Positions 1 to 5,383 of a stretch of DNA of 5,383 bases are shown piece by piece. Under the pieces are notes generated by a model. That model saw nothing but the letters and a program-made list of their open reading frames with translations, did not search any database and was not told the DNA's origin. How positions within the stretch are numbered: position 1 is the stretch's first letter; each line of letters starts with the position of its first letter. The stretch is from contig JBOFCO010000086.1 in NCBI GenBank assembly GCA_051646105.1, forward strand, positions 1 through 5,383, given 5' to 3'. This DNA comes from JBOFCO01 sp051646105 (GTDB lineage: Bacteria > Pseudomonadota > Alphaproteobacteria > Rhodobacterales > Rhodobacteraceae). A program made the position numbers and the translations under genes.

Positions 1-657
1 CACCTTCCCCAAACGGGCCGTCTGCTGGCCGAAAGCTTTCCCCATAACGGCCGGGAACACCTGTGCCTTTACGGTTTTGCCGGGCGCAATGCCATGCAGA
101 CGCTGGGCCTGCTCTTGACCAAGCGGATGGAGGAAGACGGCCTGCACCCACTGGGCTTTGTCGCCACCGATTACGCCGTACAAATCTGGGCGCTGGACCC
201 CGTTCGCGATGTGGCGGCGCTGCTTGACCTGCCACGTCTGCGCGACGGGCTGGAAGGCTGGCTGGCGGAAAATGCCGTGATGAAGCGTACCTTCCGCAAT
301 GTGGCTGTGATCGCCGGTCTGATCGAACGCCAGCACGCGGGCAAGCGTAAATCCGGGCGGCAGGCCACATTTTCATCGGACATCCTGTATGACACCCTGC
401 GCCGCCACGACCCCGACCACCTGCTGTTGCGGCTGACCCGGGAAGAGGCGATGCGCGGACTTGTCGACTTCGGCCGGATCGAGGCGATGTTGACCGATGT
501 TGCCGGGCGCATTGACCACGTCCGATGCGAAAGGATCACGCCGCTTGCCGCGCCCCTGCTGCTGGAGGTTGGCCGCGTCCCGGTACACGGTGCCGCGCGT
601 GAACGTCTTGCTGATGCCGAAGCTGCACGCCTGATGGCAGAGGCCGGACTTGACTGA
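1..657 (+). CDS. Ligase-associated DEXH-box DNA helicase (Lhr-like), 3' part only
   Basis: This is the C-terminal 218 codons of a large Lhr-type superfamily 2 helicase; the frame is open from base 1, so the start and both RecA-like motor domains lie left of the window. What is visible is the Lhr-specific C-terminal region: a stretch with QTLGLLLTKRMEE and then PLGFVATDYAVQIW (about residues 32-65 of the visible part), and near the end APLLLEVGRVPVHG, both typical of the ligase-associated helicases. Family members are linked to an ATP-dependent DNA ligase, an exonuclease and PdeM in a DNA damage response cassette, and pdeM follows here. No catalytic motifs can be checked. The first internal ATG (position 94) is not the start, because homologous sequence continues upstream of it. 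The TGA stop lies in a 16-bp tandem duplication and may be a late truncation of the last residues. The family call is confident; activity cannot be judged from this fragment. Confidence 0.9.
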   Translation, partial: HLPQTGRLLAESFPHNGREHLCLYGFAGRNAMQTLGLLLTKRMEEDGLHPLGFVATDYAVQIWALDPVRDVAALLDLPRLRDGLEGWLAENAVMKRTFRNVAVIAGLIERQHAGKRKSGRQATFSSDILYDTLRRHDPDHLLLRLTREEAMRGLVDFGRIEAMLTDVAGRIDHVRCERITPLAAPLLLEVGRVPVHGAARERLADAEAARLMAEAGLD

Positions 658-676
658 GGCCGGATTTGACCGAGGC
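640..676. repeat. 16-bp imperfect tandem duplication across the helicase stop codon
   Basis: Copy one (640-655) reads GAGGCCGGACTTGACT and copy two (656-671) reads GAGGCCGGATTTGACC, differing at 2 of 16 positions; a third partial copy GAGGC follows (672-676). The unit is not a multiple of three, so it shifts frame. The TGA stop of the helicase forms at the junction of the copies (655-657). The direct observation is the repeat; that it arose by slippage and shortened the helicase is inference. Confidence 0.85.
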
Positions 677-711
677 TTGCCATTTCCGCTGGCAAAGCGC
701 AAGAACAAGCC

Positions 712-1383
712 ATGAACGGACATGATTTTATCTTCTGCGGCGCGGCGCTTTGTGCCCTGCCCTCTGGTGCGCTGTGGTGGCCTGCCCGGCGGTTGCTGAT
801 CGTATCCGACCTGCATATCGGCAAGGCCCGGCGGGCGGCGCGTTTCGGTGGCGCGCTTTTGCCGCCCTATGAGGTAACGGAAACCCTGTCCGCACTCGAC
901 AGCGTCATCGCCCTGACCCGGCCCGCAGCGGTTGTCTGTCTTGGCGACAGTTTCGACGACCGGCATGCCGGGGCAGACCTGCCCAGGCAGGCCACAGACT
1001 GGATCGCGCGAATGATGGCCGGGCGTCGCTGGATCTGGATCGAGGGCAACCACGATCCCGGGCCCGTGGCGATCGGCGGCGAGCATCTGGCAGAACTGCA
1101 TGTGGAAAAGCTGGTCTTCCGGCATATTGCCGTCGCCACCAATGACAGTTCCGGCGAAGTTTCGGGGCACTATCACCCCAAAACAAGGCTCGCGGGGAAG
1201 TCGTTCCGCTGTTTCCTGCTGGGGGAGGATCGCCTGCTGCTGCCCGCTTTCGGAAGCTTCACGGGTGGCCTTTATTGCGACGATCCGGCGCTTTTGTCGC
1301 TGTTTCCCGGGGGCGGACTGGCGATAACGACCGGTCAGACCATGCGGGTCGTCCCGCTGGCATCTGCGGGCAAAAAGCCCTGA
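712..1383 (+). CDS. pdeM: Ligase-associated DNA damage response endonuclease PdeM (metallophosphoesterase)
   Basis: A 223-residue calcineurin-like metallophosphoesterase, a usual length for PdeM. The metal-binding motifs appear in order: DLH (Asp33, His35, in SDLHIGK), GDSFDD (Asp79), GNHD (Asn113, His114), a lone His138, and GHYHP (His153, His155). The end of the fold carries LLPAFGSFTGGL (about 176-187), which is characteristic of PdeM rather than general phosphoesterases. It is predicted to be a cytoplasmic Mn-type nuclease or phosphodiesterase working with the upstream helicase, and with a ligase and exonuclease that would lie outside this window. The ATG is 54 bases past the helicase stop. 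I see no good Shine-Dalgarno sequence before it, which would suit translation coupled to the helicase gene. The last 49 bases overlap the tail of the oppositely oriented LytTR gene. The family call is confident; the exact substrate is not shown by the sequence. Confidence 0.93.
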   Translation: MNGHDFIFCGAALCALPSGALWWPARRLLIVSDLHIGKARRAARFGGALLPPYEVTETLSALDSVIALTRPAAVVCLGDSFDDRHAGADLPRQATDWIARMMAGRRWIWIEGNHDPGPVAIGGEHLAELHVEKLVFRHIAVATNDSSGEVSGHYHPKTRLAGKSFRCFLLGEDRLLLPAFGSFTGGLYCDDPALLSLFPGGGLAITTGQTMRVVPLASAGKKP

Positions 1384-2177
1384 TCCTGCAAGACGGGGAC
1401 GTAGGGCTTGCTGACCGGCACGGTCGAGCCATCAACAAGATGCACCATGGCCTTGCCCCGCCCCGGCGTCACTTTGTCGATTGCGCTACGTGCAACCCAA
1501 TGAGACCTGTGCACCTGCAAGCCATCGGCACCTTCGGTTTCGCTGATCGCGTCGGAAAACCGCATCAACAGGGCATGTGTGCCCTGGGTGGTGGTGACAT
1601 CGACATAGTGATCACGGACCGAAATCCGCAACAGGTCACCCCGCAGGCCATCGGGAAGCCGGTCAAGCAGCCGGGGGCTTCGGGGCGATGCCTCCACCAC
1701 TTGCGGCATGGCGAACGCTGCGGGCGATGCTTCCGGATTTTCGGCCACAGGAACCGCCATCGCGGATGTGCCCCGCCAGATTTCGCGAAGCGCCACCGCA
1801 CCGGCCGTTGCGGAAAAGATGAACAGCGCCACCTCGGCCACGCTTGGCACATGCGCCGACGGATCAGCAGTCAGCCGCTGCATCAGCATGACGAACAAAG
1901 GCGCGAAAACCAGACTGGTGCCAGCAGCCGTAACCAGTCCGGTGAAATATACGCCCCTTGAAAAACTGAATCGGGAGCTGAACCGGTACAGCACCAACCC
2001 TATGGCAAGCGCTAAGCCTACAAGGATCAGCCAAAAGGCCGCCCGCCGGTGCAATTCAACCGTAATATATGTTCCAAAAGGCCCGGCAACCGTCAGCAAA
2101 AGCGACAGCACAAGCCAAACCGGAATTATCAGGCGGGCATCCATACCCGCCCTGAAGTCACGCACGTCTGAGGCCAT
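1335..2177 (-). CDS. Membrane-anchored LytTR-domain transcriptional regulator
   Basis: A 280-residue protein with an N-terminal membrane part and a C-terminal DNA-binding part. Four hydrophobic segments are visible, at about residues 16-36, 46-64, 75-99 and 112-131. A Pro/Ala-rich linker (about 140-170) leads to a LytTR domain (about 172-268) with typical features: RDHYVDVTT, an LLMRFSDA helix, LQVHRSHWVA and DGSTVPVSKPY. LytTR domains bind DNA and are usually attached to response-regulator receivers; here no receiver is present and the membrane segments replace it, a layout I know as common in Rhodobacterales. The signal sensed and the targets are unknown. The ATG at 2175-2177 has GAGG upstream, but only 3 bases away; an alternative start at Met12 (2142-2144), preceded by AGGGCGGG, is about as good and keeps all membrane segments. 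The gene follows folD on the same strand after 192 bp and probably has its own promoter. Its 3' end overlaps pdeM. Confidence 0.85.
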   Translation of the reverse strand: MASDVRDFRAGMDARLIIPVWLVLSLLLTVAGPFGTYITVELHRRAAFWLILVGLALAIGLVLYRFSSRFSFSRGVYFTGLVTAAGTSLVFAPLFVMLMQRLTADPSAHVPSVAEVALFIFSATAGAVALREIWRGTSAMAVPVAENPEASPAAFAMPQVVEASPRSPRLLDRLPDGLRGDLLRISVRDHYVDVTTTQGTHALLMRFSDAISETEGADGLQVHRSHWVARSAIDKVTPGRGKAMVHLVDGSTVPVSKPYVPVLQDQGFLPADASGTTRMV

Positions 2178-2279
2178 TCACCTCAACCTACTCATACCAC
2201 GTCAAAACTCTTCCACCGCGTGTGCTGGCCTATCACGGGAAAAGTCTGGCAATCAACCGCAATGTAGGAAATTTCACTA

Positions 2280-2320
2280 TTGTGCAGCTAATTTACAGCT
2301 TTCGCGTAAATTCTGCACAA
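2280..2320. repeat. 41-bp interrupted inverted repeat upstream of the LytTR gene
   Basis: Two nested pairs of perfect arms: TTGTGCAG (2280-2287) with CTGCACAA (2313-2320), and AATTTAC (2290-2296) with GTAAATT (2306-2312). They give a 15-bp stem with a 2-base bulge (2288-2289) and a 9-base loop (2297-2305). The element is AT-richer than its surroundings. It lies 49 bp beyond the folD stop and 102 bp before the LytTR gene ATG. No T-run follows it on the minus strand, so it is not a standard intrinsic terminator. It could be an operator, an RNA hairpin, or a dispersed repeat. Confidence 0.85.
2292..2320 (-). promoter_or_regulatory. Possible promoter for the LytTR gene inside the inverted repeat
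   Basis: On the minus strand TTGTGC (2320-2315) and TGTAAA (2297-2292) are separated by 17 bases and resemble weak -35 and -10 boxes. Transcription would begin roughly 110 bases before the LytTR gene start. The boxes coincide with the arms of the inverted repeat, so a protein bound there would cover the promoter. The match is poor and could be chance in an AT-rich stretch. Confidence 0.2.
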
Positions 2321-2369
2321 GGGGCGCGACTTGCCTGTCGTGCCTACGACTGCCCGTCGTCATGCCCGC

Positions 2370-3260
2370 TCAGGCCGTCAGCCCCTCTGGCTCTGGCAGA
2401 CCATGCGCGCGGCAGCAGGCCGTCAGCGTATTCGCCAGCAGGCAGGCAATCGTCATCGGCCCGACCCCGCCCGGAACCGGCGTGATCGCACCCGCCACGG
2501 CGGCAGCGCTTTCATAGTGCACATCGCCGACCAGCTTTGCCTTGCCGTCCCGCTCGATCCGGTTGATGCCCACATCGATCACTGTCGCACCACGCTTGAC
2601 ATATTCGCCTGTGATCATTTCCGGCCTGCCCACGGCGGCAACCAGAATATCGGCACCCTTGCAGACGACGGCCAGATCCTTGGTGCGCGAATGCGCGATC
2701 GTAACCGTGCAGCTGTCGCCCAGCAGAAGCTGCGCCATGGGCTTGCCGACAATATTCGACCTCCCCACAACAACGGCATTCATCCCGGCGAGTTTCCCGT
2801 GATGATCGCGCAGCATCATCAGGCAGCCCAGCGGCGTGCAGGGCACCATCGCCTTTTGCCCGGTCCCCAGCAGCCCGACATTGGAAATGTGGAACCCGTC
2901 TACATCCTTGGCCGGGTCGATGGCATTGATGACCAGATCGGAATTGAGATGCCCCGGCAGCGGCAACTGCACCAAAATGCCATGCACCGCCGGATCGGCG
3001 TTCAGCTTGCGGATCAGCGCCAGCAAATCCGCTTCCGACGTATCCGCCGAAAGACGATGTTCGAACGATGCCATGCCGACTTCGATGGTCGAGGCGTGCT
3101 TGTTCTTCACATAGACCTTGCTGGCCGGATCTTCGCCAACCAGCACCACGGCAAGACCGGGTTGCAGCCCGTTTTCTTCTTTCAGGCGCGTGACGTGGGC
3201 CGCCACGCGCGCCCGCACATCCGCCGCAAAGACCTTGCCGTCGATCACCTTGGCCGTCAT
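2370..3260 (-). CDS. folD: Bifunctional methylenetetrahydrofolate dehydrogenase / methenyltetrahydrofolate cyclohydrolase
   Basis: FolD is a cytoplasmic enzyme, usually a homodimer. It oxidises 5,10-methylene-THF to 5,10-methenyl-THF with NADP and hydrolyses this to 10-formyl-THF; both steps are reversible. At 296 residues it has the normal length. The catalytic set is intact: Tyr50 and Lys54 in KVYVKNKH and Asp121 in KDVDGFH, with numbering that fits the E. coli enzyme. Further family signatures are GILVQLPLPGH (94-104), the PCTPLG loop (140-145), the cofactor-binding GRSNIVGKP (166-174) and TPVPGGVGPMT (260-270). The ATG is preceded by AAAGGA (3269-3274) with 8 bases between. It begins 4 bases after the chorismate mutase stop, and the ribosome-binding site lies in the end of that gene, so translation is probably coupled. 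It shares substrates with Fhs at the head of the operon. Confidence 0.98.
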   Translation of the reverse strand: MTAKVIDGKVFAADVRARVAAHVTRLKEENGLQPGLAVVLVGEDPASKVYVKNKHASTIEVGMASFEHRLSADTSEADLLALIRKLNADPAVHGILVQLPLPGHLNSDLVINAIDPAKDVDGFHISNVGLLGTGQKAMVPCTPLGCLMMLRDHHGKLAGMNAVVVGRSNIVGKPMAQLLLGDSCTVTIAHSRTKDLAVVCKGADILVAAVGRPEMITGEYVKRGATVIDVGINRIERDGKAKLVGDVHYESAAAVAGAITPVPGGVGPMTIACLLANTLTACCRAHGLPEPEGLTA

Positions 3261-3264
3261 CCGA

Positions 3265-3561
3265 TCAGTCCTTTCCCAGGCGGCTTTCTTCCCGTGCGAT
3301 CGACCATTCGATCATCTTCCGCCACAGCTTTTCGATCATGTCGGGCGGAAGGCCGTTTTCAATCGCCAGCCGCCTTGCGTTCGCCACCACTTCCTCGACA
3401 CGGTCCGTCACCCGCGCGGGCATCCGGATCGTTGCCTTGATCTCTGCCGCGCGGTCGATATAGGCGACGCGGCGCGCAAACATCGCCACAAGATCGGCGT
3501 CAAGTTCATCGATGGCCGCGCGCACATCGGCCATGGTCTGGCAATCCTTCGGATCTTTCAT
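3265..3561 (-). CDS. Chorismate mutase, AroQ class (PchB-like monofunctional)
   Basis: A 98-residue all-helical chorismate mutase, the usual length for free-standing AroQ domains. It converts chorismate to prephenate for phenylalanine and tyrosine synthesis. Expected active-site positions are present: Arg14 (ADVRAAID), Arg31 (FARRVAYID), Lys42 (EIKATIR), and the Arg54 region (DRVEEVV). The N terminus, MKDPKDC followed by ADVRAAID, resembles the isochorismate-pyruvate lyase/chorismate mutase PchB as I remember it. No salicylate or siderophore genes are nearby, so chorismate mutase is the better call. Near the C terminus (IEWSIAREE) the position that is Gln in E. coli chorismate mutase and PchB appears to be Glu91. 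The ATG has AAGGGA (3568-3573) 6 bases upstream. That site is complementary to sequence just after the fhs stop. The gene sits between fhs and folD. Confidence 0.9.
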   Translation of the reverse strand: MKDPKDCQTMADVRAAIDELDADLVAMFARRVAYIDRAAEIKATIRMPARVTDRVEEVVANARRLAIENGLPPDMIEKLWRKMIEWSIAREESRLGKD

Positions 3562-3564
3562 CGC

Positions 3565-3615
3565 TTGTCCCTTCCGGAATGCCCTTCAGATAATGGGCCG
3601 CACCCGGAAGGGCAA
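3565..3615 (-). promoter_or_regulatory. Candidate RNA hairpin hiding the chorismate mutase ribosome-binding site
   Basis: In the minus-strand transcript CCCTTCCGG (3612-3604) is perfectly complementary to CCGGAAGGG (3577-3569), which contains the ribosome-binding site AAGGGA. Three more pairs (TTG at 3615-3613 with CAA at 3567-3565) extend the stem to 12 bp with one bulged A at 3568. The 26-base loop contains GAAGGGC (3587-3581), which can pair instead with GCCCTTC (3613-3607). The two pairings are mutually exclusive, and only the first buries the ribosome-binding site. The complementarity is seen directly; a regulatory role is inferred. It could also be a simple mRNA stability or processing hairpin after fhs. 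Confidence 0.55.
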
Positions 3616-3629
3616 CGCGCGATGATGCC

Positions 3630-5306
3630 TCAGAACAGCCCTTCAACATCACCGTTGTCGTTCAGGCGAATCACTTCCGCGCTCGGCACCTTGGGCAGGC
3701 CGGGCATGGTCATGATTTCCCCGCAGATCACCACGATGAAACCCGCCCCGGCCGAAAGCCGCACTTCGCGCACCGGCACGGAATGGCCGGTGGGTGCGCC
3801 GCGCAAATTCGGATCGGTCGAGAACGAATACTGCGTCTTGGCCATGCAGACCGGCAGATGGCCATAGCCCGCCGCTTCCCATGCCTTGAGCTGGTCGCGG
3901 ATCGACTTGTCGGCCAGCACCTCATCGGCATGATAGATGCGCTTGGCGACGGTTTCGATCTTCTGGAACAGGCCCATGTCATCGGGATAGAGCGGCGCGA
4001 AATTGGCAGACCCGCCTTCGGCAAGCTGCACCACCTTTTTCGCAAGCTCCTCGATCCCCGCGGAACCGTTGGCCCAGTGCTTGCACAGGATCGCCTCGGC
4101 CCCCTGCGCCGCCACGAATTCCTTGACCGCCTGCACCTCGGCATCGGTATCGGAATAGAAGTGGTTGATCGCCACAACGACCGGCACCCCGAAGGATTTC
4201 ACATTGGCGATATGGCGGCCAAGATTCGGGCAGCCCTTTTTGACCGCGTCCACGTTTTCTGTTCCCAGATCGGACTTGGCCACGCCGCCGTTCATCTTCA
4301 TCGCGCGCACGGTGGCCACGATCACCGCCGCCGCGGGTTTCAGCCCGGCCTTGCGGCATTTGATGTCGAAGAATTTTTCCGCACCAAGGTCGGCACCGAA
4401 GCCCGCTTCCGTCACGACATATTCGCCCAGCTTCAGCGCGGTCGTCGTGGCAATCACGGAATTGCAGCCGTGGGCGATGTTGGCAAACGGCCCGCCATGG
4501 ACAAAGGCCGGGTTGTTTTCCAGCGTCTGCACGATGTTTGGCTGCATCGCATCTTTCAGCAGGACCGTCATCGCGCCATCGGCCTTGATGTCACGGCAAT
4601 AGATCGGGGTCTTGTCGCGGGTATAGGCCACGACGATATCGCCCAGCCGCTTTTGCAGATCTTCCAGATCGCGGGCAAGGCACAGGATCGCCATGACTTC
4701 GGACGCCACGGTGATGTCAAAGCCGGTCTGGCGGGGGAAGCCGTTGGACACGCCGCCAAGCGACACGACAATATCCCGCAGCGCGCGGTCGTTCATGTCC
4801 ATCACCCGCCGCCACACCACGCGGCGTTCATCGATACCCAGGCTGTTGCCCCAATAGATATGATTGTCGATCATCGCCGACAGCAGGTTGTGGGCAGAGG
4901 TGATGGCGTGGAAGTCGCCCGTGAAATGCAGGTTCATTTCTTCCATCGGAACGACCTGCGCATAACCGCCACCCGCAGCGCCGCCTTTCATACCGAAGTT
5001 CGGGCCAAGCGATGCCTCGCGGATGCAGATCACCGCCTTCTTGCCGATGCGGTTCAGCCCGTCGCCAAGGCCTACGGTGGTCGTCGTCTTGCCCTCGCCC
5101 GCAGGCGTCGGGTTGATCGCGGTGACGAGGATCAGCTTGCCATCGGGCTTGTCGGCCAGCGACTTGATGAAAGTCTGGCTGACCTTGGCCTTGTCATGGC
5201 CGTAGGGCAGCAGATGCTCCGCCGGGATACCCAGCTTCGCGCCGATCTCCATGATCGGTTTTTTCTTGGCTTCGCGTGCAATCTCGATATCGGTCTTGAA
5301 GGCCAT
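3630..5306 (-). CDS. fhs: Formate--tetrahydrofolate ligase (10-formyl-THF synthetase)
   Basis: Fhs joins formate to tetrahydrofolate using ATP, giving 10-formyl-THF; it is cytoplasmic and usually tetrameric. The 558 residues match the family length. Counting from my chosen start, the P-loop TPAGEGKTTTT is at about 67-77, followed by IREASLGPNFGMKGG (about 95-109), GGGYAQVVPMEEMNLHFTGD, HANG-type KHWANGSAG in the middle-to-late part, and the hallmark C terminus KTQYSFSTDPNLRGAPTGH, AGAGFIVV and MTMPGLPKVPSA, ending in EGLF. Two in-frame ATGs occur. I chose the one at 5304-5306 (MAFKTDIE) because AGGGAG (5313-5318) lies 6 bases upstream, while the ATG at 5310-5312 is almost touching it. It heads an operon with the chorismate mutase gene (68-bp gap) and folD. 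No truncation or missing motif is visible. Confidence 0.98.
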   Translation of the reverse strand: MAFKTDIEIAREAKKKPIMEIGAKLGIPAEHLLPYGHDKAKVSQTFIKSLADKPDGKLILVTAINPTPAGEGKTTTTVGLGDGLNRIGKKAVICIREASLGPNFGMKGGAAGGGYAQVVPMEEMNLHFTGDFHAITSAHNLLSAMIDNHIYWGNSLGIDERRVVWRRVMDMNDRALRDIVVSLGGVSNGFPRQTGFDITVASEVMAILCLARDLEDLQKRLGDIVVAYTRDKTPIYCRDIKADGAMTVLLKDAMQPNIVQTLENNPAFVHGGPFANIAHGCNSVIATTTALKLGEYVVTEAGFGADLGAEKFFDIKCRKAGLKPAAAVIVATVRAMKMNGGVAKSDLGTENVDAVKKGCPNLGRHIANVKSFGVPVVVAINHFYSDTDAEVQAVKEFVAAQGAEAILCKHWANGSAGIEELAKKVVQLAEGGSANFAPLYPDDMGLFQKIETVAKRIYHADEVLADKSIRDQLKAWEAAGYGHLPVCMAKTQYSFSTDPNLRGAPTGHSVPVREVRLSAGAGFIVVICGEIMTMPGLPKVPSAEVIRLNDNGDVEGLF

Positions 5307-5383
5307 CTGCATCTCCCTGGGGGACGTTCCCCTTTGCGCGAAGTGTTAGCGACGGATTGCCCCCGTGTGAGGCGCTTTTCCGA
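5307..5383 (-). promoter_or_regulatory. fhs leader with ribosome-binding site and small hairpin
   Basis: The ribosome-binding site AGGGAG lies at 5313-5318 on the minus strand. Just upstream GGGGA (5332-5328) and TCCCC (5324-5320) form a perfect 5-bp hairpin with a 3-base loop. TCCC (5324-5321) could alternatively pair with GGGA (5317-5314) within the ribosome-binding site. I see no clear -35/-10 promoter in the part shown (to 5383), and no recognisable riboswitch; the promoter may lie beyond the window. Confidence 0.4.

Larger units (their letters stand above)
2178..2369. other. 192-bp spacer between folD and the LytTR gene
   Basis: No convincing coding sequence is present. The half near folD (2332-2370) has short repeated units TGCCTGTCG, TGCCTACGAC and TGCCCGTCGT at about 10-base steps, which give two alternative 5-bp hairpins. 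The middle holds the 41-bp inverted repeat. The half near the LytTR gene (2178-2279) shows no clear structure apart from the ribosome-binding site GAGG just before the ATG. No T-rich intrinsic terminator after folD is visible. Confidence 0.6.

Noticed and set aside
94..657. A separate 187-residue gene starting at position 94
   Set aside because: The frame is open to base 1 and the residues before position 94 continue the helicase homology, so this is the end of a larger gene.
1048..1068. GC-rich palindrome around CCCGGGCCC in pdeM
   Set aside because: It encodes the conserved GNHDPGP metal-binding motif; the symmetry follows from codon choice.
1368..1380. GGGC, five A, GCCC near the end of pdeM as a possible terminator
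   Set aside because: The stem has only 4 bp, no T-run follows on either strand, and it lies within coding sequence.
1708..2517. A 269-codon plus-strand open frame opposite the LytTR gene
   Set aside because: It lacks family features, spans a gene end, a spacer and another gene end on the other strand, and is best explained as a shadow of the LytTR gene.
2331..3440. A 369-codon open frame on the plus strand opposite folD and the chorismate mutase gene
   Set aside because: Its product is Arg/His/Gln-rich with no recognisable domain, and it is fully antisense to two well-supported enzymes. GC-biased codon use commonly leaves the complementary frame open.
5307..5383. A folate-related riboswitch before fhs
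   Set aside because: The visible leader is short and has no conserved core I recognise; only a minor hairpin is present.

Overview
The window is dense, GC-rich bacterial DNA. The protein families and gene order fit an alphaproteobacterium, most likely of the Rhodobacterales (Paracoccus/Rhodobacter/Roseobacter relatives). This placement rests on recognising the proteins and the GC-biased codon use, not on a database search. I see no mobile element, CRISPR array, rRNA or tRNA.

Positions 1-1383, plus strand: the 3' end of a ligase-associated DEXH-box helicase gene (Lhr-like; its start lies left of the window) followed by pdeM, a metallophosphoesterase. In many bacteria these two are encoded with an ATP-dependent DNA ligase and an exonuclease as a DNA-repair cassette. 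The helicase stop codon lies in a 16-bp imperfect tandem duplication. Collapsing one copy extends the helicase frame by 14 codons to an ATGA overlap with pdeM.

Positions 1335-2177, minus strand: a membrane protein with about four N-terminal transmembrane segments and a C-terminal LytTR DNA-binding domain. Its 3' end overlaps the 3' end of pdeM by 49 bp, tail to tail. Upstream is a 192-bp spacer (2178-2369) with a striking long inverted repeat at 2280-2320 and short alternating repeats next to folD.

Positions 2370-5306, minus strand: an apparent operon, read right to left, of fhs (formate-tetrahydrofolate ligase), a short AroQ/PchB-like chorismate mutase gene, and folD (methylene-THF dehydrogenase/methenyl-THF cyclohydrolase). 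Fhs and FolD together interconvert formate, 10-formyl-THF, 5,10-methenyl-THF and 5,10-methylene-THF. They supply or drain one-carbon units for purines, thymidylate, serine and formyl-Met, or allow C1 oxidation. Chorismate mutase acts on the branch point that also feeds p-aminobenzoate and so folate, which is a possible but unproven link.

The most interesting unexplained structure is non-coding. The 68-bp fhs-aroQ spacer can fold so that the chorismate mutase ribosome-binding site is buried in a 12-bp stem, and a competing pairing would free it. The other good candidates are the 41-bp inverted repeat before the LytTR gene and the tandem duplication at the helicase stop. I did not find a convincing new multi-gene system here.
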